A stretch of 16,124 nucleotides of DNA from Methylophaga sp. (GCA_013139345.1 WTAY01000167.1:1-16124), one strand, 5' to 3'. Counted from the stretch's first letter, positions 1 through 8,274 are shown. Numbers and translations are program-made. Notes: generated from the letters alone by a model not told the origin.

Positions 1-1
1 A

Positions 2-1228
2 TCAAGAATTTTTAATTGAATTTTTTGCATTATATTGCTCAATAATAAGTGTCATTAAATCTCTTGCCAACTGACTTTTAGGTGCCAAAGGCAATGTCTG
101 AGAACTATTCTGCCAGAAAACATGTAGAGCATTATCATCAACCGCAAAGCCAACGCCTTCGCCCACATGATTTGCAGCAATCATATCTAATTTTTTTCTT
201 TCCAACTTGGCCTGTGCATACTCAACTACATTATCTGTTTCAGCAGCAAAACCAACAACAAATGGTTTTACACCATAGCTAGCTACCGCAGATAAAATAT
301 CCGTTGTCGGAACCAAATTTAATTGTAAAGTATCGTTTCGATCTTTCTTGATTTTACAACTTTCAATAGACTCAGGTTGATAATCAGCTACTGCGGCACA
401 GGCAATAAAGATCGTGCACTCTGCCACATTTCTCATGACCTCATCATGCATCTGTTGCGCTGTTTCAACATTCACCCTAGTTACACCCGTGGGGGTTGTC
501 AGATGAACAGGTCCAGATACTAACGTCACTTTAGCACCCGCTTCTGCAGCTGCTTTGGCAACGGCAAAGCCCATCTTCCCAGAACTTCTATTGCCAATAT
601 AACGAACAGGATCAATCGGTTCATGTGTTGGCCCAGCGGTAATAACAACATGCTTTCCCTGTAATCTTTTAGGTACCGCAAGTATCGCCAATTCATTTAC
701 GATGTCTAAAGGCTCAAGTAAACGTCCTTCTCCCTGCTCACCACAGGCTTGCTCACCACGCGCTGGTCCTAAAACCTGAACACCTCTATTTCTTAAAGTC
801 TGTAAATTATCTTGTGTTGCAGGATTTGTCCACATTTTGTTATTCATTGCGGGAGCTATTGCGAGTGGGGACTCACTTGCAGAACATAATGCGGTTAATA
901 AGTCATCAGTCCGCCCCTGTGCCAATCTTGCAATAGAATCTGCACTTGCTGGAGCAATCAACACCCAATCAGCCCAACGTGCAAGCGTAATATGCCCCAT
1001 TGTTGACTCTTGGACAATATCAAGTAAATCTAAAGCAACGGGGTGACCACTCAAGGTTTGCATAGTAAGAGGCGTAATAAACTCACACGCAGCATTCGTC
1101 ATGACGACGCGTATGTCAGCGCCCACATCTTGTAATCGCCTTACTAAATCTGCGGATTTATAGGCGGCAATACTGCCGGTAACGGCTAAAACAATATTGA
1201 CACCTGAAAGTGATGATTTACTTGTCAC
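2..1228 (-). CDS. coaBC: Bifunctional phosphopantothenoylcysteine decarboxylase / phosphopantothenate-cysteine ligase
   Basis: CoaBC carries out two consecutive cytoplasmic steps of coenzyme A synthesis: CTP-dependent joining of 4'-phosphopantothenate to cysteine, then FMN-dependent decarboxylation to 4'-phosphopantetheine. The 408-residue protein is complete and aligns with E. coli CoaBC end to end. The N-terminal flavoprotein (CoaC) half, about residues 1-185, shows the active-site His79 in MGHI, the PAMN motif at 126-129 and Cys162 in QACGEQGEGR. The C-terminal ligase (CoaB) half, about 190-405, shows ITAGPTHEPIDPVRYI from 196, SSGKMGFA, AAVADYQP at 278-285, KIKK at 292-295 and VGFAAET at 325-331. 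The start is a GTG at 1226-1228 lying inside the 3' end of the upstream yihY gene (11-nt overlap), with a GGGG stretch about 8 nt before it. This suggests translational coupling in a ybgI-yihY-coaBC operon. The stop codon is at the very edge of the window. Confidence 0.97.
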   Translation of the reverse strand: MTSKSSLSGVNIVLAVTGSIAAYKSADLVRRLQDVGADIRVVMTNAACEFITPLTMQTLSGHPVALDLLDIVQESTMGHITLARWADWVLIAPASADSIARLAQGRTDDLLTALCSASESPLAIAPAMNNKMWTNPATQDNLQTLRNRGVQVLGPARGEQACGEQGEGRLLEPLDIVNELAILAVPKRLQGKHVVITAGPTHEPIDPVRYIGNRSSGKMGFAVAKAAAEAGAKVTLVSGPVHLTTPTGVTRVNVETAQQMHDEVMRNVAECTIFIACAAVADYQPESIESCKIKKDRNDTLQLNLVPTTDILSAVASYGVKPFVVGFAAETDNVVEYAQAKLERKKLDMIAANHVGEGVGFAVDDNALHVFWQNSSQTLPLAPKSQLARDLMTLIIEQYNAKNSIKNS

Positions 1229-2555
1229 TCGACTGCCCCATACTCAGGTCACGCAAACTCAGTCCTGACAATGCCACTTCCTGACTTTCACTTAATTGTT
1301 TTAATAATACGTTAATACCTGATTCAACTTTACTTTTAGACACCGCCACATCCACTTCTTCAGCTGTGCGTAAACAATCCAGAATTTGCTTCACTCTTAT
1401 TTCAGAACTGTCTGTTGCAGGCACATAGCGTGGTTCATCTCCTGCTAATTCTACGAGTAAGCAACCTTGTTCAAGCGTCACTAATAACTCTTGTAATATA
1501 TCTGCGGTTAAAGCTGTTTCTTTTTCTAGCTCTTGAAAACTATGGGCATGCTTTTGTTGATAAAATTGACGAGCAATAATGACCATTAAGGACAAGCCTT
1601 CTTTTTCTCTTAATCGAGGACTTAATGCATAAGAACGCCCACCTAAACTTACCAAGTTTGGATGCTGTAAATAAAAAGCAACTTGTGAGCCTGTCAGTAA
1701 GATAAGCCAGCCTAAATATAGCCAAATCATAAAAAAGAATAAAATGGCAAAGCTTGAATATATTGCAGTGTAATTTGATGATGAAGCGACAAACGATGCA
1801 AATATTTTTCCTACAGATACCCAAAGCACCCCAGCGACGATAGCACCAATAAGTGCCGATGGAAGTTCAACTCGGGTATTCGGTATAAACATATATAAAA
1901 ACGTGAATGCCAAAATAATCATCAAATAAGGGATTAACTTAGTGACAAACAACAATAAGGTTCCAAAAGGCTCTATTGCTTGCATGCCTTGGACAATGTC
2001 ATTATTCATAACGGTCGCGGCAATACCCATTGCAGTTACAACCAATACGGGGCCAATCATGACGACACTTAAATAGTCAGTAAACCGTCTTGCCAATGTC
2101 CGTGCTCGTTTTACTCGCCAAACAAAATTAAATGCATTTTCGATCTTCTGAATTAAAGCAATAATCGTATAAAACAACATTCCCACACCCAGTGAGCCTA
2201 ATACACCCACTTTTACGTTTTGCACAAAGCCAATAATATTCGACGTTATTTCAGGCCCCTGAGGACCTAAAGGCTCTAACACCCCAAGTAGAAAGGGTTC
2301 AATTTGATTATGAACGCCAAAGGCTTTTAATACAGAAAAGGCAACGGCTATAAGAGGAACCAAGGATAATAATGTTGTAAAAACAAGGCTCATTGCACGT
2401 AAGTTTAATTCTCCCGTCGCTAATTCTCGTACAACAATAAAGCTCACCCGCAAGCTATCAATTAACCAGCGCAATAAAATATTCGACTGCTCAGGCAGGT
2501 CTTGCCAAAGTGTTAACCGGAAGAATTTTTTAATTTTGTTTATTAAATCCGTCAT
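1218..2555 (-). CDS. yihY: YihY/BrkB family inner-membrane protein with extended cytoplasmic C-terminus
   Basis: This is a multi-pass inner-membrane protein of the YihY (BrkB-like, formerly called RNase BN) family. The biochemical function of the family is not settled. Of its 445 residues, about 55-297 hold roughly six hydrophobic segments (near 55-80, 118-140, 160-183, 197-224, 232-255 and 265-297). The family signature YTAIYSSFAILFFFMIWLYL begins near residue 262. Residues 300-445 are soluble and mostly helical, so the protein is much longer than E. coli YihY (about 290 residues). I infer that this tail is cytoplasmic; members with such long tails occur in other gammaproteobacteria. The ATG start at 2555 lies 11 nt after the ybgI stop, and the 3' end overlaps coaBC, so the three genes are probably co-transcribed. 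No link in function between the neighbours is evident. Confidence 0.9.
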   Translation of the reverse strand: MTDLINKIKKFFRLTLWQDLPEQSNILLRWLIDSLRVSFIVVRELATGELNLRAMSLVFTTLLSLVPLIAVAFSVLKAFGVHNQIEPFLLGVLEPLGPQGPEITSNIIGFVQNVKVGVLGSLGVGMLFYTIIALIQKIENAFNFVWRVKRARTLARRFTDYLSVVMIGPVLVVTAMGIAATVMNNDIVQGMQAIEPFGTLLLFVTKLIPYLMIILAFTFLYMFIPNTRVELPSALIGAIVAGVLWVSVGKIFASFVASSSNYTAIYSSFAILFFFMIWLYLGWLILLTGSQVAFYLQHPNLVSLGGRSYALSPRLREKEGLSLMVIIARQFYQQKHAHSFQELEKETALTADILQELLVTLEQGCLLVELAGDEPRYVPATDSSEIRVKQILDCLRTAEEVDVAVSKSKVESGINVLLKQLSESQEVALSGLSLRDLSMGQSSDK

Positions 2556-2566
2556 TACTATCCATT

Positions 2567-3325
2567 TTAAACTGGGTTATCAATATCTATAGATTGATGC
2601 TGTATTCCAAACTGTTCTGCAAGATGCTGGCCCAATGCTTTTACACCATAACGCTCAGTTGCATGATGCCCGGCCGCAAAGTAATTAATGCCTAGTTCAC
2701 GTGCAAGGTGAACGGTTTGTTCTGATATTTCACCACTCATAAAAGCATCCAAACCTAATTCAGCAGCTTGCTCGATATATCCCTGCGCAGCGCCGCTACA
2801 CCAACCAATTGTCGTCATAGGTCGGTCATGAGCTTGAATCACCAAAGGTTCTCTTGCCAAAACCTGTCTTATATTATCGGCAAACTCTGGGACTGATTTT
2901 TCCTGTGAAAAACACCCACACAATCCAATTGCAGGATCACCTGTTCCTGAAATTCGTCCATCGACTTCAAGCTCAAATAAATCTGCTAACTGTGCATTGT
3001 TGCCCAATGATGGATGGGCATCCAAAGGCAAGTGATACGCAATCAAATTCACATCATTAATTAACAATTGTTTAAGCCGACGCTGTTTAATGCCAATTAT
3101 TCGGGGGTCTTCTCCTCGCCAGAAATAACCATGATGAACAAGTAGCGTATCTGCCCCTAAATCTAATGCGGCATCAAGCAGCTCCTGACTGGCTGTCACA
3201 CCTGATACTAGATTTTCGATTTGCTCTCGACCAGCAACTTGCAACCCATTTGGACAATAATCTTGGAACCTATTAGGCTCTAATAAGGTCTCAAGGTAAG
3301 TTAGACATTCAGTTCGGGTTATCAT
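2567..3325 (-). CDS. ybgI: Nif3-like dinuclear metal-centre protein (YbgI family)
   Basis: This protein belongs to the YbgI/Nif3 family, which forms hexameric toroids with a two-metal site; its physiological role is unclear (GTP cyclohydrolase I type 2-like). Read from the ATG at 3325 it has 252 residues, close to the 247 of E. coli YbgI. The start reproduces the E. coli N-terminus exactly in length, with 21 residues before DYCPNGLQV. Predicted metal ligands are His64 and His65 in HHGYFW, Asp102 in PLDAHPSLGNN, His220 and Glu224 in GHHATERYG; these match His63, His64, Asp101, His215 and Glu219 of YbgI. An in-frame GTG at 3358 would add 11 residues, but it falls inside a likely -10 element, so I reject it. 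A GGACGA stretch 7-12 nt upstream of the ATG can serve as the ribosome binding site. It is the first gene of the ybgI-yihY-coaBC set. Confidence 0.93.
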   Translation of the reverse strand: MITRTECLTYLETLLEPNRFQDYCPNGLQVAGREQIENLVSGVTASQELLDAALDLGADTLLVHHGYFWRGEDPRIIGIKQRRLKQLLINDVNLIAYHLPLDAHPSLGNNAQLADLFELEVDGRISGTGDPAIGLCGCFSQEKSVPEFADNIRQVLAREPLVIQAHDRPMTTIGWCSGAAQGYIEQAAELGLDAFMSGEISEQTVHLARELGINYFAAGHHATERYGVKALGQHLAEQFGIQHQSIDIDNPV

Positions 3326-3337
3326 CACAATTCGTCC

Positions 3338-3356
3338 GACAGCCAATAAAGCTGTC
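3338..3356. repeat. Inverted repeat GACAGC-7-GCTGTC in the ybgI leader
   Basis: GACAGC at 3338-3343 is a perfect inverted copy of GCTGTC at 3351-3356, with a 7-nt spacer. It lies directly downstream of the predicted -10 element and so straddles the likely start of transcription. It could be a small operator or a leader hairpin. A six-base arm can easily occur by chance. Confidence 0.3.
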
Positions 3357-3365
3357 ACTATAACA
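3357..3365 (-). promoter_or_regulatory. Extended -10 promoter for ybgI-yihY-coaBC
   Basis: Read on the minus strand this is TGTTATAGT: a TGn extension followed by TATAGT, five of six matches to the sigma-70 -10 box. I see no good -35, as is common for extended -10 promoters. Transcription would begin near 3350, leaving a short leader of about 25 nt before the ATG at 3325. This is an inference from motif matching. Confidence 0.45.
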
Positions 3366-3414
3366 AAACTAATGATCTCGACTAAATTAATCGCAGTGGA
3401 ATTGGAGAATAAAA

Positions 3415-4077
3415 ATGGATGCAGTCAGTATTATTGCCCTTAGTATGGGTGCCGCATGGGCCAGTGGCATTAATCTCTACGCAACATTGTTTATGCTCGG
3501 TTACATGGGCGCATCAGGCAATATGACCTTACCGGCTGAACTAGAGGTATTGACCAATCCTATGGTCATGACTGCTGCCGGATTTATGTATTGCGTTGAG
3601 TTTTTTGCCGATAAAATTCCAGGTGTAGATTCCGCATGGGACACCATCCACACCTTCATCCGTATTCCTGCTGGTGCAATGCTAGCATCAAGTGCTGTCG
3701 GTGATATTGGCCCAGCAATGGAACTAACATCCGCCTTGCTGGGAGGAACATTAGCAGCAGGAACTCATGCCACAAAGGCGGGAACTCGATTACTCATAAA
3801 CACATCCCCCGAACCTGTCACAAACTGGACAGCGTCTATTAGTGAAGATCTACTCGTTATAGGTGGCTTATGGGCGGCATTAAATTACCCAATACTCTTC
3901 GTTATCGGTTTAATCGCTTTCATTTTAATTATGATTTGGTTATTGCCTAGATTATGGCGTTTGATAAAACACATCTTTCGTCGAATTGGTAGTTGGTTAG
4001 GCCTATGTGAGCCGCCTCCTTCAATTAATGAACAGATGGAACAGACTGTTATTAATAACGAGCCAACAAAGACTTAA
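3415..4077 (+). CDS. DUF4126 family membrane protein
   Basis: This 220-residue protein is a small integral membrane protein of the DUF4126 family, which has no established function. Typical family stretches are visible: SGINLYATL at 18-26, VEFFADKIPGVDSAWDTIHT at 61-80, the IRIPAGAMLA segment after it, and KAGTRLLINTSPEP at 121-134. Hydrophobic segments lie at about 5-32, 84-117 and 145-178, and the tail after 180 is polar. The start is secure: GGAG at 3404-3407 stands 7 nt before the ATG. The gene is divergent from ybgI and stands alone. Its TAA overlaps the cheR stop codon tail to tail by 4 nt, leaving no room for a separate terminator between these convergent genes. Confidence 0.85.
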   Translation: MDAVSIIALSMGAAWASGINLYATLFMLGYMGASGNMTLPAELEVLTNPMVMTAAGFMYCVEFFADKIPGVDSAWDTIHTFIRIPAGAMLASSAVGDIGPAMELTSALLGGTLAAGTHATKAGTRLLINTSPEPVTNWTASISEDLLVIGGLWAALNYPILFVIGLIAFILIMIWLLPRLWRLIKHIFRRIGSWLGLCEPPPSINEQMEQTVINNEPTKT

Positions 4078-4904
4078 TCTTTACGCCGATAAAACACACC
4101 TTGTGGGCTACGTACCATTTTGAAGGCATCACTATAACCAGTAATGGTTTCTGACGCGCCTAAAAATAGGTAGCCCCCTGGATTCAAGGATTTTGCCATT
4201 CTATTCAAAATGTCAGATTTACGTTCGGGCGAGAAATAAATCAACACATTGCGGCAGAATATAATGTCAAATTTGCCTAATGCGTCATAGCTTGATAATA
4301 AGTTTTGTTCTCTAAAACTTACGCGTCGCTTAATGTCATCAACAACTTGCCAACGCTCACCATTCGCCTTAAAAAACTGCTGCTTTCTTTCAGCCGATAA
4401 ACCTCGACCTAAAATAGACTCATCATATTCTGCACGCTTTGCCTCAAGCAGCATACTTGCAGAAATATCTGTCGCAACAATTTGAGCGTGATTAAAACCA
4501 CTTGTTATCACTGCCTTTGTGTATTCACTTGCTGTAATACTGATTGTGTAAGGTTCTTGGCCAGAAGAACATGCTGAAGACCAAATTCGACATTGTCGCT
4601 TCCCATCTTGCTCCATCTCTGGAAATACGGACTTTTCTAAACACTCAAAAGGGATACGGTCTCGAAACCACGATGTTTCATTCGTTGTCATCGCATCAAT
4701 AACAGAATCACGTAAATGGCGAGGACTATTGCGCTGAATCGCTGATAATAACTCTGCAATCGTCGCCATGCCCTCATCGCGTAATAAGCGAGTGAGTCGA
4801 CTCGTAATTAAATACTGCTTTCCCTCACCCAAAACAATGCCGCAAGCTTGTTCAAGAAATAATTTAAATTGGTCATACTCTTGTGGTGAAATATTGCTAC
4901 TCAT
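4074..4904 (-). CDS. cheR: Chemotaxis protein methyltransferase CheR
   Basis: CheR uses S-adenosylmethionine to methylate glutamates on chemoreceptors in the cytoplasm, setting receptor sensitivity. The 276-residue protein is a minimal CheR: an N-terminal helical domain (about 1-75) followed by the methyltransferase domain. Visible motifs are MTTNETSWFRD at 72-82, the SAM-binding stretch SSACSSGQEPYTISI at 109-123, FCRNVLIYF at 216-224 and GGYLFLGASE at 243-252. It closely resembles pseudomonad CheR proteins of this size and carries no TPR or other fused domain. An in-frame TAG two codons upstream makes the ATG at 4904 the first possible ATG start. No strong Shine-Dalgarno lies directly before it. 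No other chemotaxis gene is in the window, so it is an isolated cheR, divergent from the DUF1631 gene. Confidence 0.95.
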   Translation of the reverse strand: MSSNISPQEYDQFKLFLEQACGIVLGEGKQYLITSRLTRLLRDEGMATIAELLSAIQRNSPRHLRDSVIDAMTTNETSWFRDRIPFECLEKSVFPEMEQDGKRQCRIWSSACSSGQEPYTISITASEYTKAVITSGFNHAQIVATDISASMLLEAKRAEYDESILGRGLSAERKQQFFKANGERWQVVDDIKRRVSFREQNLLSSYDALGKFDIIFCRNVLIYFSPERKSDILNRMAKSLNPGGYLFLGASETITGYSDAFKMVRSPQGVFYRRKD

Positions 4905-5031
4905 AATCTATTTTTGCCAAACATTTTGGTGGTTGTTTCCTTTAATTAACGTGCATCCGTATAGTGCCATAAAATTCCTGATCGTGGGAATATTGTCTTC
5001 CATAGACACTGTTCTTGTTTAAATATAGCGG

Positions 5032-5048
5032 ACAACTTGTCAAGTTGT
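5032..5048. repeat. Perfect 17-bp palindrome upstream of the DUF1631 gene
   Basis: ACAACTTG at 5032-5039 is mirrored exactly by CAAGTTGT at 5041-5048 around a single central T. It overlaps the predicted -35 box at 5037-5042 and lies in the 193-bp gap between the divergent cheR and DUF1631 genes. The size, symmetry and position fit a dimeric repressor operator. The regulator is unknown. Confidence 0.5.
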
Positions 5049-5065
5049 TGAATCTATTCTAATAT
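5037..5065 (+). promoter_or_regulatory. Sigma-70 type promoter for the DUF1631 gene
   Basis: A -35 box TTGTCA (5037-5042, five of six consensus matches) and a -10 box TAATAT (5060-5065, four of six) are separated by 17 bp, the optimal distance. Transcription would start near 5072. AAGGA at 5082-5086 is a possible ribosome binding site, though 11 nt from the ATG. The -35 box sits within the 17-bp palindrome. Confidence 0.45.
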
Positions 5066-5097
5066 GGACCGACCAATGTATAAGGATATTCAGGATA

Positions 5098-7374
5098 ATG
5101 GCCACTAATAACATCGTCTCATTTGGCTCCCATCGAAATAGCATGCCTCAAAGCGAAGCCCCACAACATCCAGCAATAACATCGTGTAGGAAGCTTTTGG
5201 AAAAGTCTCTTCCCGAGTGTTTTGTGTTTCTCAACAGCTTAGATGACAGTTTATTCAAACTTACTGAACAATCAGTAAATAGTCACCAGAAAGATGAATA
5301 CTTTGCTGTCCTGCGTCAGTTCCGCATTAAACAAAATGAAACCAAGAAAAACTTCACACAATTAGTATTGGATGACTATAAGCACTTTTGGAGTAGTCAT
5401 AGCGGCGACTCAAACACCCAAGAAGACGCAGTAGAAGCAAGTTTTGAATTATCTCTGATGCAAAATGATGCGCTTGAAGAACAAATCGCATTAAAACAAA
5501 TTGCATCTAAAGCGGAGTCATTATTAGGTTATCAGCTAGAACAAATGGACCGTCGTTTTTCTCACATCCTAAATACTGATACTCCTTTTGAAAACCCATT
5601 ATCCTTAGAGCATATAGTTAATAACTTAAAAAAAGTACTCTCTCCAATTACATCCAATATCTCTATTTTATTAGTGGCTTACAAGCAATTCGAACAACAT
5701 GCGCTTCCTGTGTTAAAAACACTTTACGAAGACATTAATAACGAACTGATACAACAAGAAGTGTTACCAACACTCAATCACAAAAAACGAAAATCATCAT
5801 CAAAGACAAGTACCTCATCACCATCTGTCAATAGTGACAATGTACCTAATTCTGATGAGTTTGGTGACTCCGAAGAAGAAAGTGTCATTTTTGATGAGCT
5901 CCGTCAATTACTAGGTCAAATCAAGAGTAGAAGTCCCTCTTCTCACGCTAGTACAAACAGTGTAAGTTTATCTTCTCTCTCTAGTGCAAGCGGTGGCACT
6001 CCAGCCACTTTAGATAACGTGATGATGGCACTGTCCAACTTACAGCATCAGCCGGTAAGCTCCCAAGCATCTTATGATGAGCAAGGAGAGCTTGCTCTGC
6101 CTGATCTACGTCACTCGTTAATGACAAGTCTCAGCCAAACTCAAGACGATGGCACAGTCACCGCTCCGTCCTTGAGTAGAATTGATGATGACACGATGAA
6201 TGTTATCACCTTACTTTTTGAATTTGTACTAGAAGATCAGGCAATTCCTGCCCCTATTCGAGCCCTATTAGCACGCTTACAATTGCCAATGCTAAAAGTA
6301 GCAATCACAGATAAAACATTTTTCAGTAAAAAGAACCATTCTGCTAGGCTTCTGTTAAACAATTTAGCGCGAGCATCGACAGGCTGGGATCACTCTAATG
6401 GCACAGAAGATATTCTATTTACTCAAGTCGAGTCTATTGTTGATTCTATACTGACTAATTTTGACACCAATCTAGAGATATTTTCTGAGTTGAATGAACA
6501 ACTAAACCAGTTTATTCAACAACAAGAGAAAAGTAGTGACTTTGCCGAACAACGCATTGCAAAAGCTACTGAAGGTCAAGAAAAGCTCATTCTTGCTCAA
6601 CAAGAAGTTGATGGCATCATTAACCAACTTATGGTGCAATACTCCCCTGTTCCTAAAGCTGTTGTAACACTTATCGAGGATAGCTGGAGACAAGTTCTCC
6701 AACTTAGGTTTTTACAAAAAGGAAAAGACAGTCCGGAATGGAAAGAAGTTGTGTCTTTAATGGAAGAACTGCTTTGGAGTGTGACACCTAAATCAGCGCC
6801 TACCGAACGTAAGAAATTACTAGAAACGATTCCTAAATTACTTAAATCACTTAGGGATTATTTAGGCGGAGCATCATTCAATCAACACAAAATAACAGCA
6901 TTATTTAAAGGTCTTCAAGAATGCCACATTAAGTGTTTGAATGGTCGAGAACTTGAAAAAGATGAATTACAACAAGTTGATAAACAGGATGTCATCAACG
7001 ATATAACAAACATGAACTCTGATGATCTGGCTCCAGTTCCAGAAAAAGATAAAGTATTATCGGATGAAAAAGCATTAGATGCAGCTAAGCAACTCAAAGT
7101 GGGTACATGGTTAGAAGTTAAACAAGATAATGATGTCCAACGCGTTAAGTTTTCATGGCGCAGTAATTTAACGGGACGTTGTCTTTTTGTCACTTACCAA
7201 GGCCTAAAAGCAGCGGAACTAGCTCTTGCCGAGTTAGCCAACTGGTTCCAGCAAGGACAAGCAATCATTTTAGATCAAGTAGCTGAGCCATTAATGGACA
7301 GGGCGCTTGTTTCAATGAAAGATACCATTGAAAAACAGAATTCTTCAGAGGAAAAGGTCACTAAAGAGACTTAA
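5098..7374 (+). CDS. DUF1631 family protein
   Basis: This is a large cytoplasmic protein of 758 residues in the DUF1631 family, which is found widely in gammaproteobacteria and has no settled function. No signal peptide or membrane segment is seen. Residues 1-225 are helical and acidic. Two serine-rich, probably disordered linkers follow (about 231-261 and 278-301). The central part (about 360-650) is helical, with a likely coiled coil near 475-508. The C-terminal segment from about 664 (GTWLEVKQDNDVQRVKFSW, then LTGRCLFVTYQGLKAAELAL) looks like a small beta-rich domain followed by a helix and is the part that best identifies the family. Some database entries call such proteins thymidine phosphorylase; nothing in this sequence supports that. 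It is divergent from cheR, and an SDR gene follows 50 bp downstream on the same strand. Confidence 0.85.
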   Translation: MATNNIVSFGSHRNSMPQSEAPQHPAITSCRKLLEKSLPECFVFLNSLDDSLFKLTEQSVNSHQKDEYFAVLRQFRIKQNETKKNFTQLVLDDYKHFWSSHSGDSNTQEDAVEASFELSLMQNDALEEQIALKQIASKAESLLGYQLEQMDRRFSHILNTDTPFENPLSLEHIVNNLKKVLSPITSNISILLVAYKQFEQHALPVLKTLYEDINNELIQQEVLPTLNHKKRKSSSKTSTSSPSVNSDNVPNSDEFGDSEEESVIFDELRQLLGQIKSRSPSSHASTNSVSLSSLSSASGGTPATLDNVMMALSNLQHQPVSSQASYDEQGELALPDLRHSLMTSLSQTQDDGTVTAPSLSRIDDDTMNVITLLFEFVLEDQAIPAPIRALLARLQLPMLKVAITDKTFFSKKNHSARLLLNNLARASTGWDHSNGTEDILFTQVESIVDSILTNFDTNLEIFSELNEQLNQFIQQQEKSSDFAEQRIAKATEGQEKLILAQQEVDGIINQLMVQYSPVPKAVVTLIEDSWRQVLQLRFLQKGKDSPEWKEVVSLMEELLWSVTPKSAPTERKKLLETIPKLLKSLRDYLGGASFNQHKITALFKGLQECHIKCLNGRELEKDELQQVDKQDVINDITNMNSDDLAPVPEKDKVLSDEKALDAAKQLKVGTWLEVKQDNDVQRVKFSWRSNLTGRCLFVTYQGLKAAELALAELANWFQQGQAIILDQVAEPLMDRALVSMKDTIEKQNSSEEKVTKET

Positions 7375-7407
7375 TTCCATTAAACCTCTTGATTCTAGCA
7401 ATGGAAT
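7374..7407. repeat. Stem-loop between the DUF1631 and SDR genes
   Basis: ATTCCATT at 7374-7381 pairs perfectly with AATGGAAT at 7400-7407 across an 18-nt loop, directly after the DUF1631 stop codon. The stem is AT-rich and no run of T follows, so it is a poor terminator. It may be an attenuating or mRNA-end structure, or chance. Confidence 0.25.
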
Positions 7408-7424
7408 GATTTTAAAATTACTTC

Positions 7425-8267
7425 ATGACGAAACAGAATATTTTAATTACGGGCTGCTCTAGCGGTATAGGTTTATGTGCAGCTGAAATACTGCATCAGC
7501 GAGGCTACAATGTTGTTGCCACGGTTCGGCAAGCACCAGATGCCGCACGTTTACAGCAATTAGGGATTACAACAACGATACTTGAACTGGCAGACAGCAA
7601 GTCAATTCAACAAGCATTTCACTTCACACTTGCTCATTTTAATGGACAGATCGATGCATTATTCAATAATGCGGCTTATGGTCAACCGGGCGCAATTGAA
7701 GACCTCAGCCGAGATGTCTTACGCGAACAGTTTGAAACAAATGTATTTGGCACCCAAGAATTAAGCAATCTTATTATTGCTCAAATGAGAAAACAAGGTC
7801 ATGGAAGGATTATCTACAACAGCTCTGTCCTTGGTATAATCTCTATGGCTTATCGTGGCGCTTACAATGCCAGTAAGTATGCATTAGAAGGGTTAGCTGA
7901 TACGCTTCGCCAAGAATTATACGGATCTAACATTACTATTAGCCTGATTGAACCGGGGCCAATTCTTAGTCAGTTTAGAACAAATGCTTTTGCAAAATAC
8001 CAGCAACATATAACAAAAGAAAATAGCATCCATAAAGATACTTATGTCGCAATGGAACAACGTTTAACCAAACAAGGTCCAGCAGCTCCTTTTACCTTGC
8101 CAGCTGAAGCCGTGGTAAAAAAACTTATTCACGCCCTTGAAAATAAACGTCCAAAAATTCGATATTACGTTACCTTCCCAACCTATCTTTTTGCCACACT
8201 TAAACGATTATTGCCCCATCGCTGTTTAGATTGGGTATTAATTAAAATATCTAAAAGTGAAAACTAA
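7425..8267 (+). CDS. Short-chain dehydrogenase/reductase (YbbO-like)
   Basis: This is a classical NAD(P)-dependent SDR oxidoreductase of 280 residues, predicted cytosolic. The N-terminal cofactor motif TGCSSGIG is at 9-16, and NNAA at 81-84 replaces the usual NNAG. Asn106 (in ETNVFG), Ser133/Ser134 (in NSSVLG), Tyr147 and Lys151 (in YNASK) supply the catalytic residues. EPGPI follows, then the longer C-terminal region with KRLLPHRCLDWV. The overall pattern resembles E. coli YbbO, which reduces aldehydes; the substrate here cannot be read from the sequence. The conserved N-terminus supports the ATG at 7425, although no good Shine-Dalgarno is visible. It may be read through from the DUF1631 gene 50 bp upstream, and it converges on the formate/nitrite channel gene. 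Confidence 0.92.
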   Translation: MTKQNILITGCSSGIGLCAAEILHQRGYNVVATVRQAPDAARLQQLGITTTILELADSKSIQQAFHFTLAHFNGQIDALFNNAAYGQPGAIEDLSRDVLREQFETNVFGTQELSNLIIAQMRKQGHGRIIYNSSVLGIISMAYRGAYNASKYALEGLADTLRQELYGSNITISLIEPGPILSQFRTNAFAKYQQHITKENSIHKDTYVAMEQRLTKQGPAAPFTLPAEAVVKKLIHALENKRPKIRYYVTFPTYLFATLKRLLPHRCLDWVLIKISKSEN

Positions 8268-8274
8268 AGATAAC

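Noticed and set aside
3326..3358. Eleven-residue N-terminal extension of YbgI from the GTG at 3358
   Set aside because: The GTG lies in a probable -10 element and the extension has no counterpart in E. coli YbgI.
4048..4059. GTTATTAATAAC palindrome
   Set aside because: It lies within the DUF4126 coding region, is very AT-rich and can be explained by codon use (Val-Ile-Asn-Asn).
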